A DNA stretch of 64,000 bases from Alteromonas sp. MMG017 (GTDB lineage Bacteria > Pseudomonadota > Gammaproteobacteria > Enterobacterales > Alteromonadaceae). The translations under genes were made by a program, and so were the position numbers. The stretch lies in the NCBI RefSeq assembly GCF_018100795.1, contig NZ_JAGJDY010000002.1:62001-126000 (forward strand), in the 5' to 3' direction. The notes beneath the pieces were generated by a model, which made no database searches, was not told the origin of the DNA, and saw nothing but the letters and a program-made list of their open reading frames with translations. Below, piece after piece: positions 53,385 through 63,443 of this stretch (its first letter is position 1; the number at the start of each line of letters is the position of its first letter).

Positions 53385-55388
53385 CATTTCAAAAGACTTA
53401 CTGAGCAACACTTTCTTAAGTTCTAGCGAGACATTACGTTGATCGACAGGTTTACACAAAAACGCTGACATGCCTGCTTCTCTACACGCTTTTCTGTCTT
53501 CTTCTGACGTATTGGCCGTAACTGCTACAATACTACCTTGGCTGTGCATTAACCCCTCTTCAAGAATGATTTTTGTGGCCGACACTCCATCGAGCACTGG
53601 CATGGCACAATCCATGAAAATAAGATCGTAGTCTTTCTCTCTGGCTTTTTGTATTGCCACTTCTCCATCTTCAGCTTCATCGGCAATGAAATTGTATTTT
53701 TCCAACATGGAGGCAAGCACGATGCGGTTAATATCGTTGTCATCCACCACCAGGATAGACAATGGTATAGTGAGTAAACTTGATGATAGGGCTTCGTCGT
53801 GTTCAAGCAGGCCTTGTTTAACATCAGTTAGGGTCACCGGAAGAACAATATCAAAACAAGTGCCTACATTCATTTCAGAACGAAGCTCTAGCTCGCCATC
53901 CATTTTCTCAACTAACTGCTTTACGATAGAAAGCCCTAAACCTGTTCCACTTCCTTTAATAGCCGATTGCTTTTGCCCTTGTACGAAAGGCGTGAATAAC
54001 GAAGCTTTAGTTTCCTCATCCATTCCTTTACCAGTGTCTTCTATGGAAATAAGCAAGTTAGGCACTTTGAATGCTTCTCTTAGCGTCAACTGTATGGAGA
54101 TGTGCCCCCGTGAAGTAAATTTAATGGCGTTATGGATTAATTTGGAGATGATTTGCCCTATCCTGTTGGCATCACCATTTATGTAACTATTTTCGGGGAA
54201 TGACAGAGCCGCGTATAAACGAAGCCCTTTTTCTTTGCACAAGGGTTTAAATACATCAGTCAACTCTTCTGCCATTGCCCGCACGCAGAAGTCATTTTTC
54301 TTCAGTACAAGCTCACCATTGGAAATTTCAGTATAGTCTAAAACATCATCGATAAGCAGCAATAAGCGATCAGCACTCTTAAGCGCTAAATCAGTTTTTC
54401 GCTCACGAATATTTACGCGCTGCTCAAACTTTATTGCCTGCAGCATGCCTGTAATACCATTAAGCGGTGTTCTCAATTCATGACTGATACGAGATAACAA
54501 GTGGCCTCTTTCTTTGAATGCCATTTCAGCATCTTTCTGCCTTGCTTCTACTTCCAAGCGAAGTTTTACCGACTTATCAACATTTTGAAATGTACCGAAA
54601 AGGCGAACACAATGGCCATCAAACATTTCAACCATGCCATGATTTTCTACCCAGACAGAGTTTCCTTTTGCGGTTACTAACTGCAAAGTAGCACTCCATG
54701 GCTCACCCGTTTCTATCGCATGATTAACTAGGCGTATTATTTCATCACGGTGGGGCCCCTCTTTATAAAACTCTATGGCAGAGCTAAGCGCTGGCACATA
54801 GTTTTGAGGGACTTCGTGAATTACGCGGGTCTGAGATGACCAAAAAAGGGCGTTTTCAACAATATCAACTTCCCACACGCCTATGTTGGCCACTGACTGC
54901 AGTTTTTCGAACAACTCAGCATGCTTTATAGAATTATCGTCAGCACCACGTTCTTTTTGTAAAACGCTTTCTAACCAGTTATCAAGAAGAGACAACTTTC
55001 CTTTATCGTAAGAAGATTCTATATCTTCCACACTGTTTACCAGTATTAACACAACATGATAGTTACCAACACGGTGAACTCGGCCAATAATAAAGTCTTT
55101 TGCCAATAAGTTTTGCTTCGCCCACAGCTTAACCTCAGCGCAGCTTTCTAACTGACTGGAAGGAAGAGAAGCTATATCAACAGGAAAAGGGGGCAATAGT
55201 AATTGATGGGGAGCTAGAGAGGCATCGGCTTTGGCAATAACATCGATATGTTCACAAGTAACATGCAACAGTAAGCCTTGCTGCATGGATAATATGTCGC
55301 AACCAGACCTTAGTACTTTTTCAAAGTTAAGTACCGTTGAAGAAACGGAAATAGGGTACTTTTCTTTACTATCGAATTGTTGAGACAT
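53376..55388 (-). CDS. Hybrid sensor histidine kinase (PAS-HisKA-HATPase-REC)
   Basis: 670 residues, no membrane segment. N-terminal 150 residues have no named domain, then PAS/PAC (about 160-270), HisKA with His303 (SRISHELRTPLNG), HATPase (N-box KLIHNAIKFTS about 416-426; DTGKGMDEE and GSGTGLGLSIVKQLV) and a C-terminal receiver with phospho-Asp593 (FMDCAMPVLDG). It is probably a cytosolic sensor that hands phosphate from its receiver to an HPt protein. The HPt gene at 59043 lies in the same signalling cluster. Confidence 0.92.
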   Translation of the reverse strand: MSQQFDSKEKYPISVSSTVLNFEKVLRSGCDILSMQQGLLLHVTCEHIDVIAKADASLAPHQLLLPPFPVDIASLPSSQLESCAEVKLWAKQNLLAKDFIIGRVHRVGNYHVVLILVNSVEDIESSYDKGKLSLLDNWLESVLQKERGADDNSIKHAELFEKLQSVANIGVWEVDIVENALFWSSQTRVIHEVPQNYVPALSSAIEFYKEGPHRDEIIRLVNHAIETGEPWSATLQLVTAKGNSVWVENHGMVEMFDGHCVRLFGTFQNVDKSVKLRLEVEARQKDAEMAFKERGHLLSRISHELRTPLNGITGMLQAIKFEQRVNIRERKTDLALKSADRLLLLIDDVLDYTEISNGELVLKKNDFCVRAMAEELTDVFKPLCKEKGLRLYAALSFPENSYINGDANRIGQIISKLIHNAIKFTSRGHISIQLTLREAFKVPNLLISIEDTGKGMDEETKASLFTPFVQGQKQSAIKGSGTGLGLSIVKQLVEKMDGELELRSEMNVGTCFDIVLPVTLTDVKQGLLEHDEALSSSLLTIPLSILVVDDNDINRIVLASMLEKYNFIADEAEDGEVAIQKAREKDYDLIFMDCAMPVLDGVSATKIILEEGLMHSQGSIVAVTANTSEEDRKACREAGMSAFLCKPVDQRNVSLELKKVLLSKSFEMHQ

Positions 55389-55532
55389 AGCAAACCGCCA
55401 TTAAAATCAAGAAGCCCTCTAAGGGAGAGAGGAGCTACTACAGTTATTACACTGCTCCATTACGGCAATAATAGTGGTTCTTGCAAATAAAAAAAATTAA
55501 ACAATAGGCTATTATTCTAAGGGAGAAGCGGT

Positions 55533-56450
55533 TTACCCTATGGCGCGATTACGCCCTGACTCTTTGGCTTCAAAGAGAAAAATATCAGCAGACTCGATAA
55601 GTGAAGATACGCCGGTGTCCTGTAACTCAACGGCAGATCTGACAGCATAGCCCGCGCTAAGGCTTAGCATTCCACCTTTACCGGCATAATGCGTAATACA
55701 TTCACTTCTTATTGCAGCCACAATGTCTTCTGCAATTTTCTTAACGCCATTCAAATCGGTATAAGGTAATACCAACATAAATTCTTCACCACCAAATCGA
55801 ATGGCAGCATCTTTAGGGCGTCGAGCATGCTCAGCAATAAGCCCTGACACTTGTTGAAGGCAGATATCACCTTGAAGGTGGCCATAGTTATCGTTGTAGA
55901 GTTTAAAAAAGTCGATATCCATCATGATGACACCTACGGTGCCATGATCGCGCGCAACTTGCTTTACTAATAATGGAATTTCATTGCTCAAGTACATTCG
56001 GTTGTATAAACCTGTTAACTGATCGTGAAAGGTCATTTTTTTAAGTAGTTCTGTGCGTAACTTACCTTGTAAGTGGTTTTTTATGCGATGCACAAGTGTA
56101 GAGGCGGTAACTGGTTTTAAAACAAAATCTGAAGCCCCCACTTCCCAACACATATTTTCAGTTTCAACATCAATAGTAGAAGTAACAAAAACAACCGGTA
56201 TGTGAGCGGTATCAGCACTGTCTTTTAAAGTTCGACAAACCGTAAGCCCATCAATATCGGGCATGTTCATGTCTAACAGAATGAGATCGGGCTTATGCGC
56301 AACACATTGGCTAATTGCCTCTTCGCCGCTTGCAGCAGAAATACATGTAACGAAAGGCTCGAGTATTGAGGTTAAAAGCATCCTGCTAATAGGCTCATCA
56401 TCGACTACGAGCACTTTGCATGCCGCGTATGGTTTAAGTTCTAACTGCAT
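55533..56450 (-). CDS. Response regulator diguanylate cyclase (REC-GGDEF)
   Basis: 305 residues. Receiver domain 10-125 (Asp60 in LILLDMNMPD, Lys111 in VLKPV), then GGDEF domain from about 140 with GGEEF at 219-223, an active variant. The product-inhibition I-site RxxD is present (RPKD at 210-213), five residues before GGEEF. It would make c-di-GMP when phosphorylated. Same domain order as WspR-like regulators. It lies between the hybrid kinase and another REC-GGDEF-EAL gene on the same strand. Confidence 0.93.
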   Translation of the reverse strand: MQLELKPYAACKVLVVDDEPISRMLLTSILEPFVTCISAASGEEAISQCVAHKPDLILLDMNMPDIDGLTVCRTLKDSADTAHIPVVFVTSTIDVETENMCWEVGASDFVLKPVTASTLVHRIKNHLQGKLRTELLKKMTFHDQLTGLYNRMYLSNEIPLLVKQVARDHGTVGVIMMDIDFFKLYNDNYGHLQGDICLQQVSGLIAEHARRPKDAAIRFGGEEFMLVLPYTDLNGVKKIAEDIVAAIRSECITHYAGKGGMLSLSAGYAVRSAVELQDTGVSSLIESADIFLFEAKESGRNRAIG

Positions 56451-56607
56451 AAATTAACAAAACTGTTTTAAGCTCGGGAGGAAAATTGCAATTGATGTCA
56501 TACTACAGCAACATTCGCTAAATATTAACTCAAAAAAATAAAACTTATATCTTTTCAGAAACTTAACAACTTAATTTTTTAAGTTGTTAAGTTATTATAG
56601 CATATCA

Positions 56608-58713
56608 CTACGTCATTAATGACGTCTGGCTCAAAAATCGTGCGGTGAATTCATCCTCTGATAAAGGTTTACACATGTAGTAACCTTGGCCATATTCACA
56701 GCCTAACTGCCTCAGCGAGTGAAACTGCAATTCGGTTTCAAGCCCCTCTGCCACCAAAATCATGTTTAGACAATTGGCAAGGCGAACAATAGCGGTAACA
56801 ATATCGAGCGCCTGGGGTTCGTGATCCATATCTTTTACAAAAGAGCGGTCAATTTTAAGTACGTTTAAAGGAAACTGACGTAAGTAAGATAAACTTGAAT
56901 AGCCAGTGCCAAAGTCATCTAGTGCAAGTGAAAGCCCCAATGAGGAAAGCGCGAGTAACATTTTTCGCGTTTGGTCAAAATCGTCCATTAATGCAGATTC
57001 GGTTACCTCTAACTCTAACAGCCTTGGGTCGATGCCGGTCGAAATAATCACTTCCTCAACTTCTTTAGCAAAGCAAGGGTTCGCTATTTGCTGGGCAGAT
57101 ACATTAACTGCAATCACGAGCGGTTTATTTGCTTCAACACACTTAGCAATAAACTCACAGCTTTTTACCAAAACTTGCTTACCTAGCCGATGAATTAACC
57201 CCGTTTCTTCAGACAATGGAATAAATTCATCCGGTGGGATTATATTGCCGTCTTCGTCAATGAGTCTCACAAGGCTTTCTGCGCCAACAACTTTGTTTAA
57301 ATTCAAATCGTATTTAGGTTGGAAAAATACCGCCAAGCCGTTGCTATCAAGCGCGCTACGAAGCTTTACTTCGGTCTCAACCCGCTTGCGCATGGCCAAT
57401 TGGAGATCTTTTGAGAAGAAGCTGAATTTATCTTTACCTGTGGCTTTTGCGCGATACATAGCGGTGTCTGAGTGACGCATCATTTCTTCTGCACTAGAAG
57501 CATCTTGTGGATACAAGCTAATGCCAATACTCAAACTTAGTTGGTGATGCCGACCATTAATATGAATGGGTTCTCTTGCACTTTGCAAGCAACTCATTGC
57601 CACCCCGTCGGCACTTAAACCACTACCTACAGTCAATAAACATGCAAACTCATCACCGCCCACCCTTGCCAGTATTGCTGACGTACCACATGCTTGTTGA
57701 AGGCGTTTCGATATAGATAATATAATAGAGTCGCCGACTTTGTGTCCCAGCGCATCGTTTAAATATTTAAAATTATCAATGTCTATAAGTAACAAAGCGA
57801 CACTATACTGCGCTTTGTCGGTGCGATTAATAGACTGAACAATTCTGTCATGCAATAGCACGCGATTAGGTAAGCCTGTAAGTTGATCGTGGTTAGTGAC
57901 ATGGGTCATTTGAACGGCCATTGCCACCGATTCAGACACGTCTTGAAACACTACAACGGCCCCTCTAACATTGCCTTGCGTATCTAAAATGGGAGATGCC
58001 GTATCTTCTACCCTGCACTCTTTACCTTGCTTGCTCACTAACTTTACGTTAAACGCCATTGCAACAGGTCGCTTAACCTTCATGGTGTATAACGCTGGGT
58101 TAATCATTGCCGTATTAGTTGTGGCGTCTCGCAACTCCATGATGTCATCAACCATTCGCCCGCACGCTTCAAATTCGTTAAAGCCCGTTAAGCGCTGAGC
58201 AACCGGGTTTATAAACGTCACAATACCTTCTGCATCTGTGGCGATAACGCCATCAGCGATAGCATTAAGCGTAATGTTTAGTTGCTCTTTTTCCTCAAGA
58301 ATTCTTTCGTTATAAATGGCTAGCTGTGACTTTTGACGTTGAATTAAAAGATGGTTTTTAACTCGCATTCGACAAATTTCGATATCGATAGGCTTCGCAA
58401 TAAAATCGATAGCGCCCAATGCGAGTGCCTTTCGCTCATTATCGCTGTCGGTAAACGATGTAACAAAAAGAATGGGGATTTCTCGTAAACCTAAATCCGC
58501 CTTCACCGCTCTGCAGATGTCGAAACCTGAACGCTTGGGCATACTGATATCAAGAATAATTAAGTCGGGTTTGTGTATTTCGATAAGGTGAAGGGCTTCT
58601 ACACTGTCACTGGTACTAATTACGTTCGCTAAGCTACCTACCGCTGATTCTAAGATGACGACATTGACGGGTTCATCATCAACAATAAGCACTTTCTGTG
58701 CACGCATATCCAT
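56608..58713 (-). CDS. REC-PAS-GGDEF-EAL response regulator
   Basis: 701 residues. Receiver (Asp55 in LIILDISMPK), PAS (about 145-260), GGDEF with an intact motif VGGDEF (352-356) and EAL. The EAL signature reads ESL (479-481 in GAESLVRL) instead of EAL, while DDFGTGYSSLSYL and the later AEGLETELQF are standard, so phosphodiesterase activity remains possible. It may switch between c-di-GMP synthesis and breakdown. GGAAAA precedes the ATG. Divergent from the HPt gene. Confidence 0.92.
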   Translation of the reverse strand: MDMRAQKVLIVDDEPVNVVILESAVGSLANVISTSDSVEALHLIEIHKPDLIILDISMPKRSGFDICRAVKADLGLREIPILFVTSFTDSDNERKALALGAIDFIAKPIDIEICRMRVKNHLLIQRQKSQLAIYNERILEEKEQLNITLNAIADGVIATDAEGIVTFINPVAQRLTGFNEFEACGRMVDDIMELRDATTNTAMINPALYTMKVKRPVAMAFNVKLVSKQGKECRVEDTASPILDTQGNVRGAVVVFQDVSESVAMAVQMTHVTNHDQLTGLPNRVLLHDRIVQSINRTDKAQYSVALLLIDIDNFKYLNDALGHKVGDSIILSISKRLQQACGTSAILARVGGDEFACLLTVGSGLSADGVAMSCLQSAREPIHINGRHHQLSLSIGISLYPQDASSAEEMMRHSDTAMYRAKATGKDKFSFFSKDLQLAMRKRVETEVKLRSALDSNGLAVFFQPKYDLNLNKVVGAESLVRLIDEDGNIIPPDEFIPLSEETGLIHRLGKQVLVKSCEFIAKCVEANKPLVIAVNVSAQQIANPCFAKEVEEVIISTGIDPRLLELEVTESALMDDFDQTRKMLLALSSLGLSLALDDFGTGYSSLSYLRQFPLNVLKIDRSFVKDMDHEPQALDIVTAIVRLANCLNMILVAEGLETELQFHSLRQLGCEYGQGYYMCKPLSEDEFTARFLSQTSLMT

Positions 58714-59042
58714 AGCTGTCGTTTTTCCTATTAACTTTTCTTAAAACCCTTTTCTATTACAAGTATCGACCACGCCATCTTTTTCGTTATTAGCCTTTAG
58801 TATATATTCGACCGAGCTTATGTAACTAAAATTGTATTGGCAGTATTGATGAAACGGGTTATCAGCCAAACAAAAGTTCATTAGGTTCAACCTTTGCATT
58901 AAAGTAAAACTTAAATCTGATTTTAGTATAAAATGTTTAAACGTATTGCAAATATGTTCACAATTAAATTTTTTTAATATAAGGTTTCTTTAAGAAGTTA
59001 GTTACTGACATTTTTAATCGGCTCAACAGGCAAAAGCAACTT
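58714..59042. other. Divergent promoter region of the signalling genes
   Basis: No gene seen. AT-rich, with several A/T runs; must hold promoters for the REC-PAS-GGDEF-EAL gene (minus) and the HPt gene (plus). Confidence 0.55.
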
Positions 59043-59393
59043 ATGAACTTAGACACTGCGTCGCTTTGGCAACATGAACAGGCGCTACAACGCTTAGCGG
59101 GAAACCACACGCTATTGAAACGCGTTGTTGAAATGTTTATTGATCAAATCGATGAAAAATATTTAGCGCTTACTACTGCACTTTCAAATAAAGAGCGAGA
59201 AGAAGTTCGCTTTATTAGCCACGCTATTAAAGGTGTATCAGGTGATGTGGGTGCCGAACTGTTGCGTCACAAAGCCTCATCTATTGAAATATTATCAGCA
59301 TCGGATAATTGGGAAGAAATTGAAGTACAGGTTAATGCATTAGCAGAAGTGATTGATGCTACTAAATCTGAAATGGTTGCCGCCCACGCATAA
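59043..59393 (+). CDS. Stand-alone HPt phosphotransfer protein
   Basis: 116 residues of helical HPt fold. The active site is His60 in RFISHAIKGVSGDVG, the usual HPt pattern. It would accept phosphate from the receiver of the hybrid kinase at 53376 and pass it to receiver domains of the two c-di-GMP regulators. Orphan HPt genes near hybrid kinases are common. Weak ribosome site. Confidence 0.9.
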   Translation: MNLDTASLWQHEQALQRLAGNHTLLKRVVEMFIDQIDEKYLALTTALSNKEREEVRFISHAIKGVSGDVGAELLRHKASSIEILSASDNWEEIEVQVNALAEVIDATKSEMVAAHA

Positions 59394-59399
59394 ATGCTA

Positions 59400-59444
59400 T
59401 AACAAGCTAAGATACAATGAGCGGCATACCATCTTAGCTTGTTA
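59400..59444. terminator. Long hairpin between convergent HPt and adenine deaminase genes
   Basis: Perfect 14-bp stem TAACAAGCTAAGAT (59400-59413) with ATCTTAGCTTGTTA (59431-59444), 17-base loop. Overlaps the stop of the deaminase gene; no clear T run. Confidence 0.55.
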
Positions 59445-60438
59445 AAGCATGTATGTGAGCAATGTGTTGTTGCTTAATGTCATCCGGTAAAAAACTCGCC
59501 TCGAAACTATTAATAGCCAGTTGCTTCACGTGTGCGTCTGTCACAGGTAGCGCATCACACAAGGCTGTATAATTATCATTTAAAAACCCACCAAAATACG
59601 TTGGGTCGTCTGAATTCACAGTAACCATTAAGCCCTTGTCGAGTAACGATAATATATTGTGTTTGGCTAGGTCATCTACCACGCACAACTTTAGATTGCT
59701 TAATGGGCATACAGTAAGAGGTATTTGGTTAGCGTTAATGTAAGCCATCAACTTCTCGTCTTCCTGACACCTTACGCCATGATCAATCCTATCAACGTTA
59801 AGTAAATCTAGTGCTTCCCAAATATATTCTGGCGGCCCCTCTTCACCTGCATGAGCGACTATTTTAAACCCAAGCGCTCGCGCTTCTCGAAAAACCCGTT
59901 CAAATTTAGACGGAGGATGACCTAGTTCAGAACTGTCTAAACCAACCGCATCTATTACACTGTAATAAGGCTTGGCAGCTTCAAGTGTGGCAAAGGCGTC
60001 GCTTTCTGGTAAATGCCTTAAGAAAGACATGATCAAATAACTAGAAATACCATACTGCTTTTGTGCATCTTTCATAGCCCGCAAAAAACCGGGCATGAAT
60101 ACATCAAATCCTATACCTCTTGCGGTATGGGTTTGTGGGTCAAACATGATTTCGGTGTGAACCACATTGTCTTCATGACATCGGGTGAAATACGCCCACA
60201 TTAACGCGTAAAAATCATCTTCATCAATGAGCACGCCCGCACCGGCATAATATATATCAAGGAAGCTTTGCAAGTTAGTAAATTGATAGGCGGCAGCTAT
60301 CTCTTCAATGCTTTTATATGGCAACGTGATACTATGTTTACTTGCCAGGTGCCACATAAGCTCAGGTGTTAGGCTGCCTTCTATATGTAAGTGCAGTTCA
60401 GCCTTCGGGAGTTTTTGAATTATTGTTGATAGCGACAT
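59434..60438 (-). CDS. Adenine deaminase (adenosine deaminase family)
   Basis: 334 residues. ADA fold with metal ligands and catalytic residues at His16 and His18 ([10 protein letters not shown]), His196 and Glu199 ([12 protein letters not shown]), His220 (RIDHGVR) and Asp277-Asp278 ([10 protein letters not shown]). The features [16 protein letters not shown] and [13 protein letters not shown] fit the adenine deaminase subgroup (of which a Pseudomonas member is known to act on adenine), not the classical adenosine subgroup. The AzgA-type permease gene is divergent, consistent with imported adenine being deaminated to hypoxanthine. GAGGGG precedes the ATG. Confidence 0.85.
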   Translation of the reverse strand: MSLSTIIQKLPKAELHLHIEGSLTPELMWHLASKHSITLPYKSIEEIAAAYQFTNLQSFLDIYYAGAGVLIDEDDFYALMWAYFTRCHEDNVVHTEIMFDPQTHTARGIGFDVFMPGFLRAMKDAQKQYGISSYLIMSFLRHLPESDAFATLEAAKPYYSVIDAVGLDSSELGHPPSKFERVFREARALGFKIVAHAGEEGPPEYIWEALDLLNVDRIDHGVRCQEDEKLMAYINANQIPLTVCPLSNLKLCVVDDLAKHNILSLLDKGLMVTVNSDDPTYFGGFLNDNYTALCDALPVTDAHVKQLAINSFEASFLPDDIKQQHIAHIHALTS

Positions 60439-60456
60439 GGCCCCTCACAGTTAGAA

Positions 60457-60495
60457 GCGCACCATTTTGATGCATTTTGATCTTAATTGGTGCGC
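60457..60495. repeat. Inverted repeat GCGCACCA...TGGTGCGC
   Basis: Perfect 8-base arms (60457-60464 and 60488-60495) with 23 bases between, in the leader of the adenine deaminase gene. Possible operator or leader RNA hairpin. Confidence 0.6.
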
Positions 60496-60652
60496 AACTT
60501 CTTTTCTAGCGTTGATTTAGTCAGGCGTTGTTATAACGCTTCCGATGTGAAATACACGGTTTTTAAAACCTTTATTAGTTAGTTTCACTGGCGTACCACT
60601 GACTTTGCGTATTCTGGCTATGATTACCGTAGCACAAAACGCACCAACAAAC

Positions 60653-60666
60653 TGACTAAGTGGTCA
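60653..60666. promoter_or_regulatory. RutR-like box between adenine deaminase and permease genes
   Basis: TGACTAAGTGGTCA matches 11 of 12 defined positions of the RutR core. It lies 61 bases upstream of the permease start at 60727 and could act on both divergent genes. Confidence 0.7.
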
Positions 60667-60726
60667 AGTTTTTGCTTCATGCAACATCAAATAATGATAA
60701 ATGACTCAACGCATAGAGAAATCTAC

Positions 60727-62058
60727 ATGTCCAATAACGTATTAGAGCGCCTGTTTAAGCTTCAGGCGCATGGAACCACAATAAAAACAGAAGTGGTAGC
60801 GGGGCTAACTACTTTCGCCGCCATGTCATATATCTTAGTGGTAAACCCAGGGATCCTTGGTTTAAGTGGCATGCCTATCGAAGGGTTAATCACGGTAACC
60901 GCACTAGCTGCCTGTTTAGGTACGTTATTGATGGCGTTTATGACTAACTATCCCATTGCGCTTGCGCCTGGTATGGGGTTGAACGCCTTTTTTGCTTTTA
61001 CTATTTGTTTGTCGAGAGAAATTCCTTGGGAAGCCGCACTCGGGATAGTATTTTGGAACGGTATTTTATTTTTGCTTCTTTCCCTAACTGGGGTTAGGAC
61101 AAAAGTAGCCGAATCTATTCCCCCTGCCCTGAAAATTGGTGTGCAATGCGGCATAGGATTATTCATTGCCTTTATCGGCCTGAAGAATGCTGGGCTAATT
61201 GTTGATAACCCAGCTACTTTCGTGAGCCTTGGTGATTTATCTAACCCTGCGGTGATGCTGGCTTTACTAGGCATCATTTTTACCATTGTAATGGTAGTAA
61301 AAAAGGTGACGGGCGGTATTCTTATTTCTATCGTATTGCTTACCGTAATTGGTGCGTTTGTGCCCACAGAAAACGGTATGTTAACCGCAACCCCTGAAGC
61401 CATTATTGGCTTACCAGAACCTATATCAAACACCTTTATGGCAATGGACTTTTGGTACCCTATAGATCATATCGCTGAAACATGGGATCTAATATTTGCC
61501 CTTATGTTCGTGAATATGTTCGACACCATCGGCACCTTAATTGGCGTTTCTCGCCGTGCGAACTTGCTAGATGAAAATGGAAAGCTTCCTAAAATTGGCC
61601 CTGCTATGACTGCAGATGCTTCTGCCAGTGTGGTGGGTGCGTTTATTGGTACATCACCGGTCACCAGCTATGTAGAGTCTGCTACTGGGGCATCAGCCGG
61701 TGGTAGAACAGGGTTAACTGCGGTAGTGGTTGCACTGTGTTTTGTTTTAGCATTATTCCTTACGCCTTTAATGAAAGTCATTCCTTTAATGGCTACTACT
61801 CCTGCACTTATCATGGTGGGGATTCTCATGATGGAAGCCATTCGCCAAATAGATTTCGACGATTTAGGTGCTCTTGCTACCGCAACAGTTGCGCTAATAG
61901 CCATGCCCCTCACATTTAGTATTAGTGAAGGTATTGCACTTGGCTTTATTACCTATGTGGGTATTAAGATGGGTACAGGGAAATTCAGAGAAGTGAGCGG
62001 GTTAACCTACGCACTGGCGGGTGTGTTTATACTGCGCTATATATTTGACCTAAAATAG
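60727..62058 (+). CDS. AzgA-type NCS2 permease (adenine/hypoxanthine/guanine)
   Basis: 443 residues from the ATG at 60727; the frame opens at 60679 but the family begins near MSNNVLERLFKL. About 13 membrane segments with the AzgA pattern: TEVVAGLTTFAAMSYILVVNPGIL, ALAPGMGLNAFFAF, FVNMFDTIGTLIGVSRRA and TADASASVVGAFIGTSPVTSYVESATGASAGGRTGL. It imports purine bases with protons. Divergent from the adenine deaminase gene; RutR-like box in between. A bidirectional terminator follows at 62085. Confidence 0.92.
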   Translation: MSNNVLERLFKLQAHGTTIKTEVVAGLTTFAAMSYILVVNPGILGLSGMPIEGLITVTALAACLGTLLMAFMTNYPIALAPGMGLNAFFAFTICLSREIPWEAALGIVFWNGILFLLLSLTGVRTKVAESIPPALKIGVQCGIGLFIAFIGLKNAGLIVDNPATFVSLGDLSNPAVMLALLGIIFTIVMVVKKVTGGILISIVLLTVIGAFVPTENGMLTATPEAIIGLPEPISNTFMAMDFWYPIDHIAETWDLIFALMFVNMFDTIGTLIGVSRRANLLDENGKLPKIGPAMTADASASVVGAFIGTSPVTSYVESATGASAGGRTGLTAVVVALCFVLALFLTPLMKVIPLMATTPALIMVGILMMEAIRQIDFDDLGALATATVALIAMPLTFSISEGIALGFITYVGIKMGTGKFREVSGLTYALAGVFILRYIFDLK

Positions 62059-62084
62059 TAAACACAGCCCTATGCTTAACATAT

Positions 62085-62119
62085 AAAAAAACGGTGAAGA
62101 TAATCTTCACCGTTTTTTT
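62085..62119. terminator. Bidirectional terminator after the AzgA-type gene
   Basis: ACGGTGAAGA (62091-62100), 3-base loop, TCTTCACCGT, flanked by six or more A and T residues on either side. Strong for both strands. Confidence 0.9.
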
Positions 62120-62207
62120 ATGCTTAACCTAAACTCATTGACCTATCTAGACCATCTAAATTATCTACACTGCTTAGGCGGCTATACGTAGATTGAACTT
62201 TCTAATC

Positions 62208-62465
62208 CTACTCTAAACCATCGTAGCTAAAGGTAACCGCTTTATCGCCCATAAAGACTATCTTTACGTGCTTCGCTTCTTCGTTACCCCAAACGCACGA
62301 CACTGCGCCCATAGTTTTTGCGCAATTATCTGCAGCCCCTATCACTGATGACACTTCATCTTGTGACATACCCATTTTTAGTTTGTCGTAGTTTTCTTTA
62401 TTTAGCTTCGAACAGCCCGTTAACACGAGTGCTGTTAATAAACATAAGGCAATTTTTGCTTTCAT
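62208..62465 (-). CDS. Small BamE-like lipoprotein
   Basis: 85 residues. Lipoprotein signal MKAKIALCLLTALVLTGC (cysteine at 18). The mature part begins SKLNKENYDKLKMGMSQDEVSSVIG, the SmpA/OmlA/DUF3862-like pattern found in BamE and small inhibitor proteins, with paired cysteines later (NCAKTMGAVSCVWG). Too short and atypical to be BamE itself. A GGAG ribosome site is present. Position next to puuE may be accidental. Confidence 0.78.
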   Translation of the reverse strand: MKAKIALCLLTALVLTGCSKLNKENYDKLKMGMSQDEVSSVIGAADNCAKTMGAVSCVWGNEEAKHVKIVFMGDKAVTFSYDGLE

Positions 62466-62516
62466 TTTTATATCTCCAGTTTATATAGCGTAGCTTACTT
62501 CTTATAGCTTTACACT

Positions 62517-63443
62517 TTACTGAGATTTTTCAACCATTGGATGTTCGGCTAACCAATGTCGAGCAATGTCTTCACGGGTAGCAAGCCACACTTTATCGTG
62601 AGATTTCACATATTCGATGAAACGTTTCAACGCCGCCATTCTTGCCGGACGCCCTAAAATACGGCAATGCATGCCTATTGATAACATTTTAGGTGCTTCG
62701 CTGCCCTCTTCGTACAACACATCAAAGGCGTCTTTTAAATACTGGAAGAACTGCTCGCCACTATTGAAACCTTGTGGTGCAGCAAAGCGCATATCATTGG
62801 TGTCTAGGGTGTAGGGCACCATTAATAGGGGTTTACTGTAATGGTTATCAAAATAGGGTAAATCATCGGCATAAGAATCGGCACAGTAGAGAATGTCTTC
62901 GCGCTCAGCAATAAGTTTGAGCGTATTAGGACTGGTTCGCCCTGTATACCAGCCAACGGGTTTCTTGCCGGTGAGTTGCTCATGCAAATTAATAGCGTCA
63001 TCGATTTCTTTGCGTTCAGTGTCTTCATCCATGTCTTGATAATGAACCCACCGCATAGCATGACTCGCTATTTCCCATTTAGCATCTAACATAGCCTGCA
63101 CCGCATCGGGGTGACGCTGCATGGCCATAGTGACGCCAAAAACCGTTACGGGAATATTGTAGCTGGTAAGCAACCTATGAAGTCGCCAAAACCCTGCTCG
63201 ACTGCCGTATTCGTAAATAGATTCCATACTAAGGTGTCTATCATTGAATGCTTGAGCACCGATGATTTCAGACAAAAACGTTTCTGAGTGCTCATCGCCA
63301 TGAAGCACGCAGTTTTCGCCGCCTTCTTCATAATTTAATACAAACTGGAGGGCAATTTTAGCGCCGTTCGGCCAGTTTGCTTTAGGTACATCAGCCCCGT
63401 AACCGATAAGATCGCGAGGGTAAGCGTGGGAGTTATTCGACAT
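62517..63443 (-). CDS. puuE: Allantoinase, PuuE type
   Basis: 308 residues from the ATG at 63443, the same length as known PuuE; the frame opens further upstream inside the regulator gene. The sequence YPRDLIGYGADVP and LNYEEGGENCVLHGD near the start are almost invariant in PuuE, and polysaccharide-deacetylase-like strands follow. PuuE converts allantoin to allantoate without metal. This links the island to uric acid breakdown. The gene overlaps the TetR-type regulator gene by 11 bases, so the two are cotranscribed. No uricase or xanthine oxidase gene lies in the window. Confidence 0.93.
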   Translation of the reverse strand: MSNNSHAYPRDLIGYGADVPKANWPNGAKIALQFVLNYEEGGENCVLHGDEHSETFLSEIIGAQAFNDRHLSMESIYEYGSRAGFWRLHRLLTSYNIPVTVFGVTMAMQRHPDAVQAMLDAKWEIASHAMRWVHYQDMDEDTERKEIDDAINLHEQLTGKKPVGWYTGRTSPNTLKLIAEREDILYCADSYADDLPYFDNHYSKPLLMVPYTLDTNDMRFAAPQGFNSGEQFFQYLKDAFDVLYEEGSEAPKMLSIGMHCRILGRPARMAALKRFIEYVKSHDKVWLATREDIARHWLAEHPMVEKSQ

